A DNA stretch of 17,049 bases from CAZEAN01 sp964510225 (GCA_964510225.1 CAZEAN010000121.1:1-17049), one strand, 5' to 3'; positions 1 through 7,858 are shown, counted from the first letter of the stretch. Numbers and translations are program-made. Notes: a model not told the origin generated them from the letters alone.

Positions 1-75
1 GCGGTCAACTGCCACCGCTGCCAGCCAGAGCCACGGAAATCCGCTGAAGGCTTACCTTTAAAGGAAGAACTATCG

Positions 76-104
76 GGTCGATGCAGAGAGAGGCTGCATC
101 GACC
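76..104 (-). terminator. 11-bp perfect hairpin downstream of the M50-HlyD gene, possible terminator
   Basis: Bases 76-86 are perfectly complementary to 94-104, giving an 11-bp stem with a 7-nt loop. It lies 33 nt beyond the stop codon of the site-2-protease/HlyD gene on the minus strand. No clear U-tract follows on the minus strand, so it may act as an mRNA 3'-end stabiliser or a non-canonical terminator rather than a textbook intrinsic terminator. The remainder of 1-137 holds no convincing gene. Confidence 0.45.
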
Positions 105-137
105 GAGCGGTGGTTGCTATCGGGAGGAGGATCATCA

Positions 138-2366
138 TCAGAGGAGGAAGTGGAAAGTCTTCGTGACGAGTCGCCAGAGCCACCAGCCGAGGGTTGCAGT
201 ACCGCCATCGATCTTGGCCATCCCTCGGAGGCCAGGCGTTAGAAGCTCGTCCGTGTTGTCGATCGGAATGACGGCTTCATAGACCGCCGTGATCGGAACC
301 GGCTTGCCTGTGATAGGGTCGGGTTTGGTCGCGATCTGACCACCCGCTTGATTGGTTAGCTCCTCAGGGATTTCGTCGAGGTTACGCTTGGCAAGCTCCC
401 CGACTCGGCTGATGATCACACGTTGGTCACCGTGGAGCTTGACCCAAGCCTTTGGATTGCCGTTGGCGACGTCTTGGATCAACTCAACGTCCGATTGATC
501 GACCAAGAGATGGGCTTCGAGCTTCTTGGGATCAGCGACCTCGCAGAAGAGTTCTCCCGGCTGCATCCACTTGCCGAATTTACCGGCGATCTCATGCTTC
601 GGGAGCCCGATGACCACACCATCACGGTCTGCGGTGAGGATCAACTTGTCGCGTTGCTCAATTGCGAGATCGAGCTTTGGCCGGAGGTCGTTGTCGACGA
701 TACTCTCAGTCCTTTTTGCGGAAGCGTTGCGGAGTGGGTCGTTGTAACTGGTCTGTCGGTAGACTTTCGCACGCTGCTCGTAAACATCGACCTCATCCTG
801 GAGTTGTTGGACCTCAAGGAGGAGTTCTGGATTACTCAAGGTGGCGAGAATCGTCCCATACTGACCGTCTTCTGTCGGCCCACTCACCTGTTGATTGTCG
901 TCGACCAGGATGGAGTACAGCCGTCCGGGGACTTCAATGTAGATCCGTTCAGGATCGGCAGGAGTTAAGACGAGCGTTCCTTTAATCCGGAGTGGTGTCG
1001 GAATCAGGAGGATGACCGCGACCACTGCCGCGAACGCCGTAAAGCAGAGTGCTGCGCGGACCTTTTTCACCTTTCGAAGCCTCCCGGGTTGGCGGACGAA
1101 CTTGAGAATGTTCATCAGCGGCATCACTAGCAACGGTACCATAGCCCCAAGCGCCAGGAAGGCACTGATGATTCGGAGGTCCTCCGGCAGAAAATGATAG
1201 AGGAAGAAGACGATACTGAAGGTCACGAACCAACGGTACAGATATGACGCCACCGCGTAAGTCACAAAGAGGATCCGACGCGAACGCGGCATGTAGCTCT
1301 GTGGCGGTACTTCCAACCCCAGGACCTTCTCTTGGAATTGGTGTCCGAAGAACTGGGTCGACTTGATCCGGAGGTTTGGGATCTCCAACCAGTCGGAAGT
1401 GACGTAATAGCCGTCGTAGCGGAGGAGCGGATTCGCGTTGAAGAGGATGGTGTTGACCGAACAGACGAACATCGTCGAGAGCATCAAACTATTGAAGACC
1501 CCTTCGCTCGTGTTCCACCAAATAAAAGTTGCTATCGCGGCTAAGAAACACTCGACATAAATCCCGGCTGCCGCGATCCAGATCCGTTTCCACTTACTCG
1601 GAAGCAACCAGCTATCGGTGACGTCACAGTACAATGCCGGCGTGAGGACGAGGAAGAGGATCCCCATCTCATGGACTTCGGAACCATAGTGTTTAGCTGT
1701 CAGCCCATGACCGAATTCGTGGATCACCTTGACGACGGCCAAGCTCATCCAGAGTGACGCCACCGTCTTCCAATTAAAGAACTCTTCGAATTCGGGAAGC
1801 TTTGCGCTAAAGATTTCCCACTGCACAAAGACTAGGGTCAACGCCGCGAGCATGAGGCCGACACTGAAGAGAACGAACCAAGGCGTAAAGAGCCAACGAA
1901 AGTACGGATACATCCAGGTCAGCAATCGCTCAGGATCGATCACCGGAATCTTGATGTAAAGAATGTTGGTGGCCGTCTGCTTCAGGCGTTTCCAACGGTT
2001 CTTTCGCCGTCGTTTGATCAGGACCTTCGCTTGTTCCTCCGTATCGAGGAGCACAAGACTCGCTTCATGGAGCTGCCCGACGAATCGGAGGAGGTCATCG
2101 ACCGTGATCGTCTGGGGCCGAAATGTTCGTTCAAACGATCGCTTGATGTCCTGCAGCGTTTTCTTGCCATCAAGCTGCTGCAGGAGGAAGTATTCTTCCG
2201 CCTTAAACCGGAAGTACTTCAGGGCGATCGGATCTTTGATCACATAATGGGTGACCCCTTCATAGGGGACCGGCTGGATCACGAGGTCTGGCCGGAGCGT
2301 TGCTTGGATATGCTCGGCGGCTTGTCCGGCAGGCAACGCAGAGGCTTTCGAGGGATCTCGGAGCAT
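138..2366 (-). CDS. PqqD-like / M50 site-2 protease / HlyD fusion protein
   Basis: About 742 aa. Residues ~28-108 resemble a PqqD-type winged helix (DPIALKYFRF, LLQQLDGKKTLQDI), the fold used for binding peptides in RiPP maturation. Residues ~160-455 form a polytopic M50 site-2-protease core: zinc motif HEFGH at 216-220 inside a membrane helix, and second-site motif NPLLRYDGYY at 312-321, whose Asp should be the third zinc ligand. After a membrane helix at ~436-455 comes a HlyD/biotinyl-lipoyl-like region (~456-733) with a short coiled coil. Known relatives are annotated as peptide zinc metalloprotease or HlyD adaptor. It should sit in the inner membrane with the adaptor part outside the cytoplasm. 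The ATG at 2366 is chosen because GAAGG lies 10 nt upstream; a TTG at 2372 is possible, and an in-frame stop just upstream excludes longer forms. It is the last gene of a three-gene minus-strand block. The substrate is unknown. Confidence 0.9.
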   Translation of the reverse strand: MLRDPSKASALPAGQAAEHIQATLRPDLVIQPVPYEGVTHYVIKDPIALKYFRFKAEEYFLLQQLDGKKTLQDIKRSFERTFRPQTITVDDLLRFVGQLHEASLVLLDTEEQAKVLIKRRRKNRWKRLKQTATNILYIKIPVIDPERLLTWMYPYFRWLFTPWFVLFSVGLMLAALTLVFVQWEIFSAKLPEFEEFFNWKTVASLWMSLAVVKVIHEFGHGLTAKHYGSEVHEMGILFLVLTPALYCDVTDSWLLPSKWKRIWIAAAGIYVECFLAAIATFIWWNTSEGVFNSLMLSTMFVCSVNTILFNANPLLRYDGYYVTSDWLEIPNLRIKSTQFFGHQFQEKVLGLEVPPQSYMPRSRRILFVTYAVASYLYRWFVTFSIVFFLYHFLPEDLRIISAFLALGAMVPLLVMPLMNILKFVRQPGRLRKVKKVRAALCFTAFAAVVAVILLIPTPLRIKGTLVLTPADPERIYIEVPGRLYSILVDDNQQVSGPTEDGQYGTILATLSNPELLLEVQQLQDEVDVYEQRAKVYRQTSYNDPLRNASAKRTESIVDNDLRPKLDLAIEQRDKLILTADRDGVVIGLPKHEIAGKFGKWMQPGELFCEVADPKKLEAHLLVDQSDVELIQDVANGNPKAWVKLHGDQRVIISRVGELAKRNLDEIPEELTNQAGGQIATKPDPITGKPVPITAVYEAVIPIDNTDELLTPGLRGMAKIDGGTATLGWWLWRLVTKTFHFLL

Positions 2367-2539
2367 CGTCAACTGGCCTTCGCCCGGGAACCAGGATCAT
2401 TGCGAATGACCAACCGACGAAGTCAGTGCGGTCCGCTTATGATCCGTGATGATGATGAGACGTCCGTCAGAGATTGCTTCAGAGTAGGGTTTCTAGTGTT
2501 CTTTGCTTGATGAAACCGAGTAACGATTGGTTGGCGGTC

Positions 2540-2569
2540 GGTCGGTCTTGAATGTCTCTCAGACCGACC
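2540..2569 (-). terminator. 9-bp perfect hairpin between HlyD adaptor and M50-HlyD genes
   Basis: Bases 2540-2548 pair perfectly with 2561-2569 (9 bp, 12-nt loop), 38 nt past the stop of the upstream adaptor gene. No U-tract follows on the minus strand. It may be a transcript-processing or attenuation element that lowers expression of the downstream gene, or a weak terminator. The rest of the 240-bp spacer shows no gene. Confidence 0.35.
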
Positions 2570-2607
2570 CCAACCCGCCCGGTGTCTTCCGTTCCGATCA
2601 ACGATCC

Positions 2608-3627
2608 TCAGTTCGAATTACGGTCTTGATGAGGAAGTGCAGTCAATCGAGCGGCGTCTTGTTTTTCAACGTTCAGCATGTCTTTGGGATCAGGAGGAAT
2701 TTTCGATGGATCGTTTGTGAGGTAAACGGTCATTTCAACCTCATAGCCAACCCGGAGTTCTTTGTCGACGTTGTTGATAATGTCGGCCTTAACCAGGACT
2801 TCCGGGTTCAGTCGACCGGCGCTCACTTCAAGTCCGATGAAGACAATCCGACCCCGGAAGCGCTTCTGCTCGACCTCAAGGTCGGCACCATCGATGCTCG
2901 GTGTGACATCGACAACCATCCCTTTCCGGAGGTATTGAGCATCCCGGAGTGGCACATAGCCGTAAAACCGGACACGGTCTACCCGAGCGAGCTGGACAAC
3001 TGGCTCCATCGATTGAACCGCTTCACCAGGTTGCTTGAAGACCTCAATCACTTCACCAGCAAAGGGAGCGACAACCCGGTGGTGTTCTACAGCAATCTCG
3101 GCCATCTGGCAGTCCATTTGGGCCTGGTCGAGCTTGGCTTGCTCATTCTCAACTTTGGTGGAAGCAACACTGAATTGCGCCTCAGAGATCTCAAGTTCTT
3201 CCTTCGAGATGTAATTCTTGCCCATCTCGTTCACGCGACGATCTCGGACCAGATTACTCATGGCAAGTCGTCGTTCTGCTTCGGCCATTTTCTTCAAGGT
3301 CAGATCATTGGCGACCATTCTTGCTTTTTCAGAGGCAGCAACGGCCATCTTGTCATCAAGTGTGGCGATTGTTTTACCTTCGGCGACTTCCATCCCGAGG
3401 GTCATCTCGATCTGCTTGATCACCCCTTCTTGTCGAGCAGCGATGTTAGCGCGCTGAATCCATTCGGTGTGACCGGGAATCAGGACAGTCCTAACTTCCG
3501 TTCCTGAGGGTGCCGCTTGGAGTCGAGGACGATTTGGCTGTTGCGGATTCGCCAGACTGATGGCGGAGGCGGCGAGAATCGCTCCGAGAGCGACCGTCGT
3601 CACGGCTGTTGTCTTTGAGAGGTTCAT
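2608..3627 (-). CDS. HlyD-family periplasmic adaptor (RND/ABC membrane-fusion type)
   Basis: About 339 aa. Residues 1-26 are a Sec signal peptide: basic start, hydrophobic core GAILAASA, cleavage-like ISLA-NPQ. There is no lipobox Cys, so a periplasmic rather than lipidated protein is expected. Residues ~65-92 (GVIKQIEMTLGMEVAEGKTI) form the first half of a biotinyl-lipoyl domain. Residues ~97-180 form a long alpha-helical hairpin. The second lipoyl half follows at ~183-215 (VVAPFAGEVIEVFKQPGEAV), then a beta-barrel-like region containing VPLRDAQYLRKGM. This is the classic membrane-fusion-protein order. I prefer the ATG at 3627 with GGAG 11 nt upstream; a GTG at 3639 would add four residues but has no spaced ribosome site. 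It lies 141 bp after a GAF-HlyD gene and 241 bp before an M50-HlyD gene, both on the same strand. No RND or ABC pump is adjacent, so its transport partner is unknown. Confidence 0.9.
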   Translation of the reverse strand: MNLSKTTAVTTVALGAILAASAISLANPQQPNRPRLQAAPSGTEVRTVLIPGHTEWIQRANIAARQEGVIKQIEMTLGMEVAEGKTIATLDDKMAVAASEKARMVANDLTLKKMAEAERRLAMSNLVRDRRVNEMGKNYISKEELEISEAQFSVASTKVENEQAKLDQAQMDCQMAEIAVEHHRVVAPFAGEVIEVFKQPGEAVQSMEPVVQLARVDRVRFYGYVPLRDAQYLRKGMVVDVTPSIDGADLEVEQKRFRGRIVFIGLEVSAGRLNPEVLVKADIINNVDKELRVGYEVEMTVYLTNDPSKIPPDPKDMLNVEKQDAARLTALPHQDRNSN

Positions 3628-3715
3628 CTGTCGATTCACTCCGCATGGGGTTGGGATGATTGAGGTCCAAACGAGACCGATTGTTCCGGAGTTCTGTTGT
3701 TTACAGAGAGTTTAA

Positions 3716-3741
3716 CGGAGACCAAGCTGTCCTAGTCTCCG
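3716..3741 (-). terminator. 7-bp perfect hairpin after the GAF-HlyD gene
   Basis: Bases 3716-3722 pair with 3735-3741 (7 bp, 12-nt loop), 27 nt past the GAF-HlyD stop codon. On the minus strand it is followed by TTAAACTCTC, which is only weakly T-rich. It occupies the same relative place as the hairpins after the next two genes, so a shared 3'-end or processing role is plausible. Confidence 0.35.
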
Positions 3742-3768
3742 AAGAAGCCTAGTTGTTGTTTCGATTAG

Positions 3769-5883
3769 TTAGTTGAGGAACGGCCAGCGGAAGAGCACGG
3801 ATTCATGGAAGGCGTCGATCACTTCACGGAAGAGGACGAAGGCAAGCTTTTCGTCACCGCAGAGGATTTGCGCCCGGACTTCAGCACCAGCCCGGAGGTC
3901 CTCTTCGTTGGTCCGGCTCCGTGCGATGATTTGATCACGGACTGCGTTGGTGAAGCCGATCGTCACTCGGTTCACATGCTTCCCTTCCACCGTCTCTGCA
4001 GTCGAGGCGATCTGTCGGACGTATCCTGGGTAGCGGTGTTCGGGATCAGTAGCGAGGATGAAGATTGCCTCAAGGGTGGAATCTTCCGGTACCTCTCCGG
4101 CTTCAATCTGCTTCTGGAGTCGACTCCGAGCAGCGAGGACCGGGGCCATATCGTCGTCAGGAACGTTGACTTCCAAACCCCATTCGCCGTCAAGCGAGGC
4201 GACGTAAATCAGCTCGTCCCCTTGTTGTACCGGGCGACCGAGCAGATTCTTCTTCACTTCCCAGGTGAGTACCAATCCGTCATGCGGTGCCCGAACTTCG
4301 AGTTGATCGAGTTGTTCGGTGACAATCTCAAGTTGCGTGAGTGCACCAAGATTACGGATCTCAAGCTCAGCACGTTCTCCCTCTGAGATCGCTTTTTGGA
4401 AGGGATCACGTTCGTTGTTGATCTTCCGACGGAGCGTCTCCATCTTTTCTCGCGTTTCGTCGATCGTCGTTTGCAGATCCTTGTATTGCTTACGTAACTC
4501 TTCACTATCGAGTGTGGCCAGTAGCGTCCCCGACTCGATCTTGTCACCGTGATCGACGTGGGTCGCGATCACGCGGCTTGGGAACGGAGCAAAGGTAATC
4601 GATCGTTGATCAGGAAGGAGTGAACCATCACCCTCGATGGACAGTTCCCAGGGAACAAACGCCATCACTCCGATGATGGCACCGATGGCGCCGAGGACGG
4701 CGAGGACCTTGAGAAGCGCCCGCCCCCGGAAGAGCCTCCAGGGCGATCCTATTGCCTTCAGGACGGGCCGGAGGAAGATCTTGTGGTGTTCCTGAGCGTT
4801 CCAGAGTGCAGTTGATGCGTGTCGAGCGACCACATCGGTCCTCGCCTGAACGTCGGTGACGGCAAGTTCATCACCAATCTGTTCAGCGACAAGGCAACCG
4901 AACGGGGTTTTCTCTGTTTCCTTATCCTTCTCGATATGCTCTGGCTTGTGGAGCAGTGTGATCACCACAGACTTCGATCCAGCTTCATCAACGTAGATTT
5001 CAAGTGCGTCTCGGATGTCTGGGGGGAACGCTTCAGTGTCGCCTGTGTAAACCAGATCCTCGCCCGACTTGATGACGTGTTTGCAGAGATTGGTCAACTC
5101 TCGGATCAAGTTCGATCGCTGTTCGACGACTTCCTGACCACTGACCGCCTCGACCATCGTCCGGCCGCCGATCTTGAGGGCGACACAGAGACGATCGCAG
5201 CCCGCGAGCCGCTTTCCATCGTTCGCAACTGCATAAGCGGTTTCGGTCAGATCCAGCGAGGAGTGAATTGCATGAGTGTAACCTTCGAGTTCGTTCCAGA
5301 GCTTTTGTTGCGACATCATCTGTCGCATCTGACGATTCTTAAGATATTGCGCGGCGAGGTCGGCGAGGTCGCCGACGAAGCGCAAGGTGCTCTTCTGACT
5401 GGCGGCCCGACGCTTCGGATCCATCAACAGTTCGACCAGTCCGACAATCTGCTTGTCGACGAGGATCGGAGCGATGATCAGGGCAAAATTGGTCGGATTG
5501 CCCGCATTCGGCACCCCCTCGATCGCCGCACCAGGAGCAACGATCTGCCCCTGGCCGGTCTGAAAGAGTGCTCCCAACAGCGCATCGTGCGGTTGGGTCT
5601 GTGTCTTGCCATTCAGCAAGCCGGTTAAGCCGAATTCGATCTGATGCTGGAGCTTGAGGGCACCCCGTTGGTCGAGCATCCAAAGCGCACCACCCGTGGC
5701 GGCGACTGACGCGATCGCCCGGGTCAGGTATTCCTGATAGAACTGTGCGGGTTGGATGTCAGAGTCGGTAAGCTCGGCGATCTCGGCGACGAGTTTCCGG
5801 ATCTGATTCTTTGTCTGCTCCAGCAGAGCGGCGTCGGGTTGCTGCTGTTGCGACGGCTGCGTCTTGAGTGTCTCTTCGGCCAT
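3769..5883 (-). CDS. GAF-GAF-transmembrane-HlyD adaptor fusion
   Basis: 704 aa. A Gln-rich, low-complexity N-terminus is followed by two GAF-like regions: residues ~45-180 (GGALWMLDQ, then APILVDKQIVGLVELL) and ~205-365 (GCDRLCVALK, then FGCLVAEQ). A single membrane helix lies at ~390-411. The rest is a HlyD-type adaptor: first lipoyl half ~412-460 (HVDHGDKIESGTLLATLDSE), coiled coil ~460-530, second lipoyl half ~527-565 (LEVRAPHDGLVLTWEV) and a beta-barrel-like C-terminus. The expected topology is cytoplasmic GAF domains and a periplasmic adaptor. GAF domains bind small ligands or mediate dimerisation; no specific ligand residues could be recognised, so the signal is unknown. The ATG at 5883 has only a G-rich stretch upstream and no strong ribosome site. 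It is the first gene of the block with the HlyD adaptor and the M50-HlyD protease, implying a shared envelope task. Confidence 0.88.
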   Translation of the reverse strand: MAEETLKTQPSQQQQPDAALLEQTKNQIRKLVAEIAELTDSDIQPAQFYQEYLTRAIASVAATGGALWMLDQRGALKLQHQIEFGLTGLLNGKTQTQPHDALLGALFQTGQGQIVAPGAAIEGVPNAGNPTNFALIIAPILVDKQIVGLVELLMDPKRRAASQKSTLRFVGDLADLAAQYLKNRQMRQMMSQQKLWNELEGYTHAIHSSLDLTETAYAVANDGKRLAGCDRLCVALKIGGRTMVEAVSGQEVVEQRSNLIRELTNLCKHVIKSGEDLVYTGDTEAFPPDIRDALEIYVDEAGSKSVVITLLHKPEHIEKDKETEKTPFGCLVAEQIGDELAVTDVQARTDVVARHASTALWNAQEHHKIFLRPVLKAIGSPWRLFRGRALLKVLAVLGAIGAIIGVMAFVPWELSIEGDGSLLPDQRSITFAPFPSRVIATHVDHGDKIESGTLLATLDSEELRKQYKDLQTTIDETREKMETLRRKINNERDPFQKAISEGERAELEIRNLGALTQLEIVTEQLDQLEVRAPHDGLVLTWEVKKNLLGRPVQQGDELIYVASLDGEWGLEVNVPDDDMAPVLAARSRLQKQIEAGEVPEDSTLEAIFILATDPEHRYPGYVRQIASTAETVEGKHVNRVTIGFTNAVRDQIIARSRTNEEDLRAGAEVRAQILCGDEKLAFVLFREVIDAFHESVLFRWPFLN

Positions 5884-5993
5884 CGAACTGCCCCGGATCG
5901 GTGTGTTGGGTGTTGAGAAACAGCGGGTCGGTTGGCTCGCGCAAGGGGATCGATCGGCACGCGATCAACTCAATCGGATTTCACTGCCGCGGT

Positions 5994-6017
5994 GGGGTCG
6001 TTTATTGACCCCTTTTT
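5994..6017 (+). terminator. Orphan intrinsic-terminator-like hairpin on the plus strand
   Basis: GGGGTC (5994-5999), a 7-nt loop, GACCCC (6007-6012), then five T (6013-6017). The stem is 6 bp and GC-rich with an immediate T-run, the standard rho-independent layout for a plus-strand transcript. No plus-strand gene lies upstream, so it could end an antisense or small RNA, or block readthrough. On the minus strand the hairpin lacks a T-tract. Confidence 0.5.
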
Positions 6018-6153
6018 GAGTCAGCAGTGGTCCGTCCCAAATGCCGAGACCGCAGAATGGCGACGGATGACCAATTAACGGATCGATTTGGCCCCAGCAT
6101 CGGGAATGGGACAACCACTCAGAGAGTCTTCCCGAGATCAATCCGAAGAAATC

Positions 6154-6168
6154 CACGCTCTGAGCGTG
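6154..6168 (-). terminator. Short hairpin 105 nt downstream of the ExbD gene, possible terminator
   Basis: CACGCT (6154-6159), a 3-nt loop and AGCGTG (6163-6168) form a 6-bp stem. On the minus strand it is followed by GATTTCTTC, a moderately T-rich tail. This fits a weak terminator for the ExbB-ExbD-ExbD block. Confidence 0.35.
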
Positions 6169-6273
6169 CTTGAGGACCTACCGCCGAAGACCCTTGGCCT
6201 TGAGGTCATCGATGAGCGAGACGCCAATCAGCACAGCGAATGACCGGTCCAAGGAGCTGATCGGAGGCGTTTG

Positions 6274-7257
6274 TCAGCTACCGGGATCGCTCGGCCGTGC
6301 GATGGCGATTTCCGCCATATCGAGCTGTTTGGCGGCATCGATCGCGCTTACGGTGTTCCGATGGGGCGTTGTAAAATCGGCCATCAAGAGCATCCGATTC
6401 CGTTCGGTTTCTTGCCTAACTTGCTGGAGCCGGGAGACCAGTGAGGTGCCTTCAAGAGGCTGGCTATCGATCTGAACCGAGCCGTCAGCGGCTATCTCAA
6501 CAAGAATGTAATCGTCCAAGAGTTCATCGAGGGGCACAATTTGTTGCGCGACGGCTTCATTCTCGTCCGGTTCGGGGATCGGGATTTCGAGTGTCTTAAA
6601 GTGGACCGTTGTCGCAGTTACAAGAAAGAACAAGACCAACTGGAACGCAACATCGACCATCGCCGTGAGATCGAGATCTTCGGCTTCATCGGGTGAGTCA
6701 GGCGGTGCCAGGCTGATAGAATGCGTATCTTCTTCAAGCTCTTCTACAGATCGTAGTTCAAAAGGCTCAGAATTAAATTTGCTGTCTGCATCGATCTCTG
6801 CATAGGGGATTTCAACCGGTTCCACTGAGTCGGGCGCAGGAGATTTTGGTGGTTCGGGAGGGGCTGGTTTGGGTCCGATCGGATCCCGCGCTGGGACTAC
6901 GGTGGGTTGGTCAATCGTCTCAAAGGGACCCGGAGCCGGCGAATCAGTCGAGGGAGCTTCTATAGTATCCCAGTGTGAGCCCGGTAGCTGAGTCAGAGGC
7001 TCGGGCTGTTTTTCAACGGGTTTGGGCGGTGAAGAGGAGACCTGTGGAGGGGGTTCCGAGCTCGGAGCGGGTTCGGCTACCGGGGCTGAGAATGCAGGCA
7101 AATCGCCGAGTCGGGTCCAAGGATCGCGCGAGCCCGAGGGGCGACCGAGATCGTCCTCGGTAATCTGGCCCGAGGCAAATCGTTGACGGACCTCCTCAGT
7201 CGAGAGGTTCCGTTCGGCTTCGAGTCGATCGGAGTGGAAAATGTCCCAGGATGCCAT
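6274..7257 (-). CDS. ExbD/TolR-family protein with GYF_2-like N-terminus and Pro-rich linker
   Basis: 327 aa, more than twice the usual ExbD length of about 140. Residues ~1-57 (LSTEEVRQRFASG, then ITEDDL, W47, LGDLPAF) resemble the GYF_2/DUF4339 module, a small putative protein-interaction fold. Residues ~58-195 are Pro/Ser/Glu-rich and probably disordered. The ExbD core follows: one membrane helix ~197-216 (DLTAMVDVAFQLVLFFLV) with the essential-type Asp at 202, then a periplasmic domain to residue ~320. Known family role: with ExbB/TolQ it forms a proton channel that drives TonB- or TolA-like partners. The N-terminal extension would lie in the cytoplasm. It starts 63 bp after the previous ExbD gene, in the same direction. 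The ATG at 7257 lacks a strong ribosome site (AGGG about 12 nt upstream). Confidence 0.9.
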   Translation of the reverse strand: MASWDIFHSDRLEAERNLSTEEVRQRFASGQITEDDLGRPSGSRDPWTRLGDLPAFSAPVAEPAPSSEPPPQVSSSPPKPVEKQPEPLTQLPGSHWDTIEAPSTDSPAPGPFETIDQPTVVPARDPIGPKPAPPEPPKSPAPDSVEPVEIPYAEIDADSKFNSEPFELRSVEELEEDTHSISLAPPDSPDEAEDLDLTAMVDVAFQLVLFFLVTATTVHFKTLEIPIPEPDENEAVAQQIVPLDELLDDYILVEIAADGSVQIDSQPLEGTSLVSRLQQVRQETERNRMLLMADFTTPHRNTVSAIDAAKQLDMAEIAIARPSDPGS

Positions 7258-7320
7258 GGCGAGAGTTGCCCTGCCTGCGATTGTGGCTGACTTGACCTTC
7301 TGAATCGTGCTCAGAACAGG

Positions 7321-7764
7321 TCACTGTTGGTCAGGATCTTGAACTCCGAGGTGGAGAACAATTCCATCGACCTCGGAAATAATTCCCCCGATCCGGATCA
7401 CTTCGCCGTGGGGAACCTCACCATCGGCTTGCAAGACGACGCTCCGGCGCCCTAACGAGAGTCCATCTTGAACGAGCGTCCGAATTGCCTCCGGGGTCTC
7501 GAGGAGTGTTTCGGGATCGACTTCCATTCCTCGATAGACCTGGACCGGTACTTCAGGATCGCCGCTAGAGACCATCGTTAGGATCGTCGCCCGATCCCCT
7601 TCGACGCCAGTTCCTTCCACGGCCGGAGGCAGCTCCACTTGAGGTTCGGTTGATGTCTCGTAGGTGAGCATCAAGAAGATCAGGAGCTGGAACACGACGT
7701 CAACCATCGGCGTGAGGTCAACCGCGGTCTCGGTAATCGTTCGTGACCGACGTTGGAGGAGCAT
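7321..7764 (-). CDS. ExbD/TolR-family biopolymer transport protein
   Basis: 147 aa, the usual size of the family. A short basic cytoplasmic start (LLQRRSR) precedes one membrane helix at ~16-35, TAVDLTPMVDVVFQLLIFLM, with the proton-path Asp at 22. A periplasmic domain follows, ending in VLQADGEVPHGEVIRIGGII, the typical ExbD C-terminal pattern. The ATG at 7764 has GAGG 7 nt upstream. It lies between the ExbB/TolQ-like gene (94 bp upstream) and a second, longer ExbD gene (63 bp downstream). Two different ExbD subunits beside one ExbB suggest either a heteromeric stator or two alternative stators. No TonB-like partner is visible here. Confidence 0.93.
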   Translation of the reverse strand: MLLQRRSRTITETAVDLTPMVDVVFQLLIFLMLTYETSTEPQVELPPAVEGTGVEGDRATILTMVSSGDPEVPVQVYRGMEVDPETLLETPEAIRTLVQDGLSLGRRSVVLQADGEVPHGEVIRIGGIISEVDGIVLHLGVQDPDQQ

Positions 7765-7858
7765 TCAAAACCTCAGACGATCTCTCTGTGTCTATGGGCT
7801 TTGGTGGGATCAATCGCTCAATTCAAGACGGAGGGGCTGGAAATCCCGTTGCGATGGA

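Larger units (their letters stand above)
5884..6273. other. 390-bp spacer between two minus-strand blocks
   Basis: It separates the last ExbD gene from the GAF-HlyD gene. Short open frames here have no recognisable protein features. It holds a plus-oriented terminator-like hairpin at 5994-6017 and a short palindromic hairpin at 6154-6168. The minus-strand promoter of the GAF-HlyD block is expected here, but I could not identify convincing -35/-10 boxes. Confidence 0.5.

Noticed and set aside
5..208. 67-aa minus-strand open frame at the left edge
   Set aside because: It overlaps the end of the M50-HlyD gene in another frame, has Ser/Asp/Pro low complexity and no recognisable domain.
2527..3507. 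Long plus-strand open frame (326 aa) opposite the HlyD adaptor gene
   Set aside because: It is antisense to a clear HlyD protein with a signal peptide; its translation has no domain character and follows from third-position bias.
4819..5628. Plus-strand open frame (269 aa) opposite GAF-HlyD
   Set aside because: Antisense shadow of the GAF region; no recognisable family and no ribosome site.
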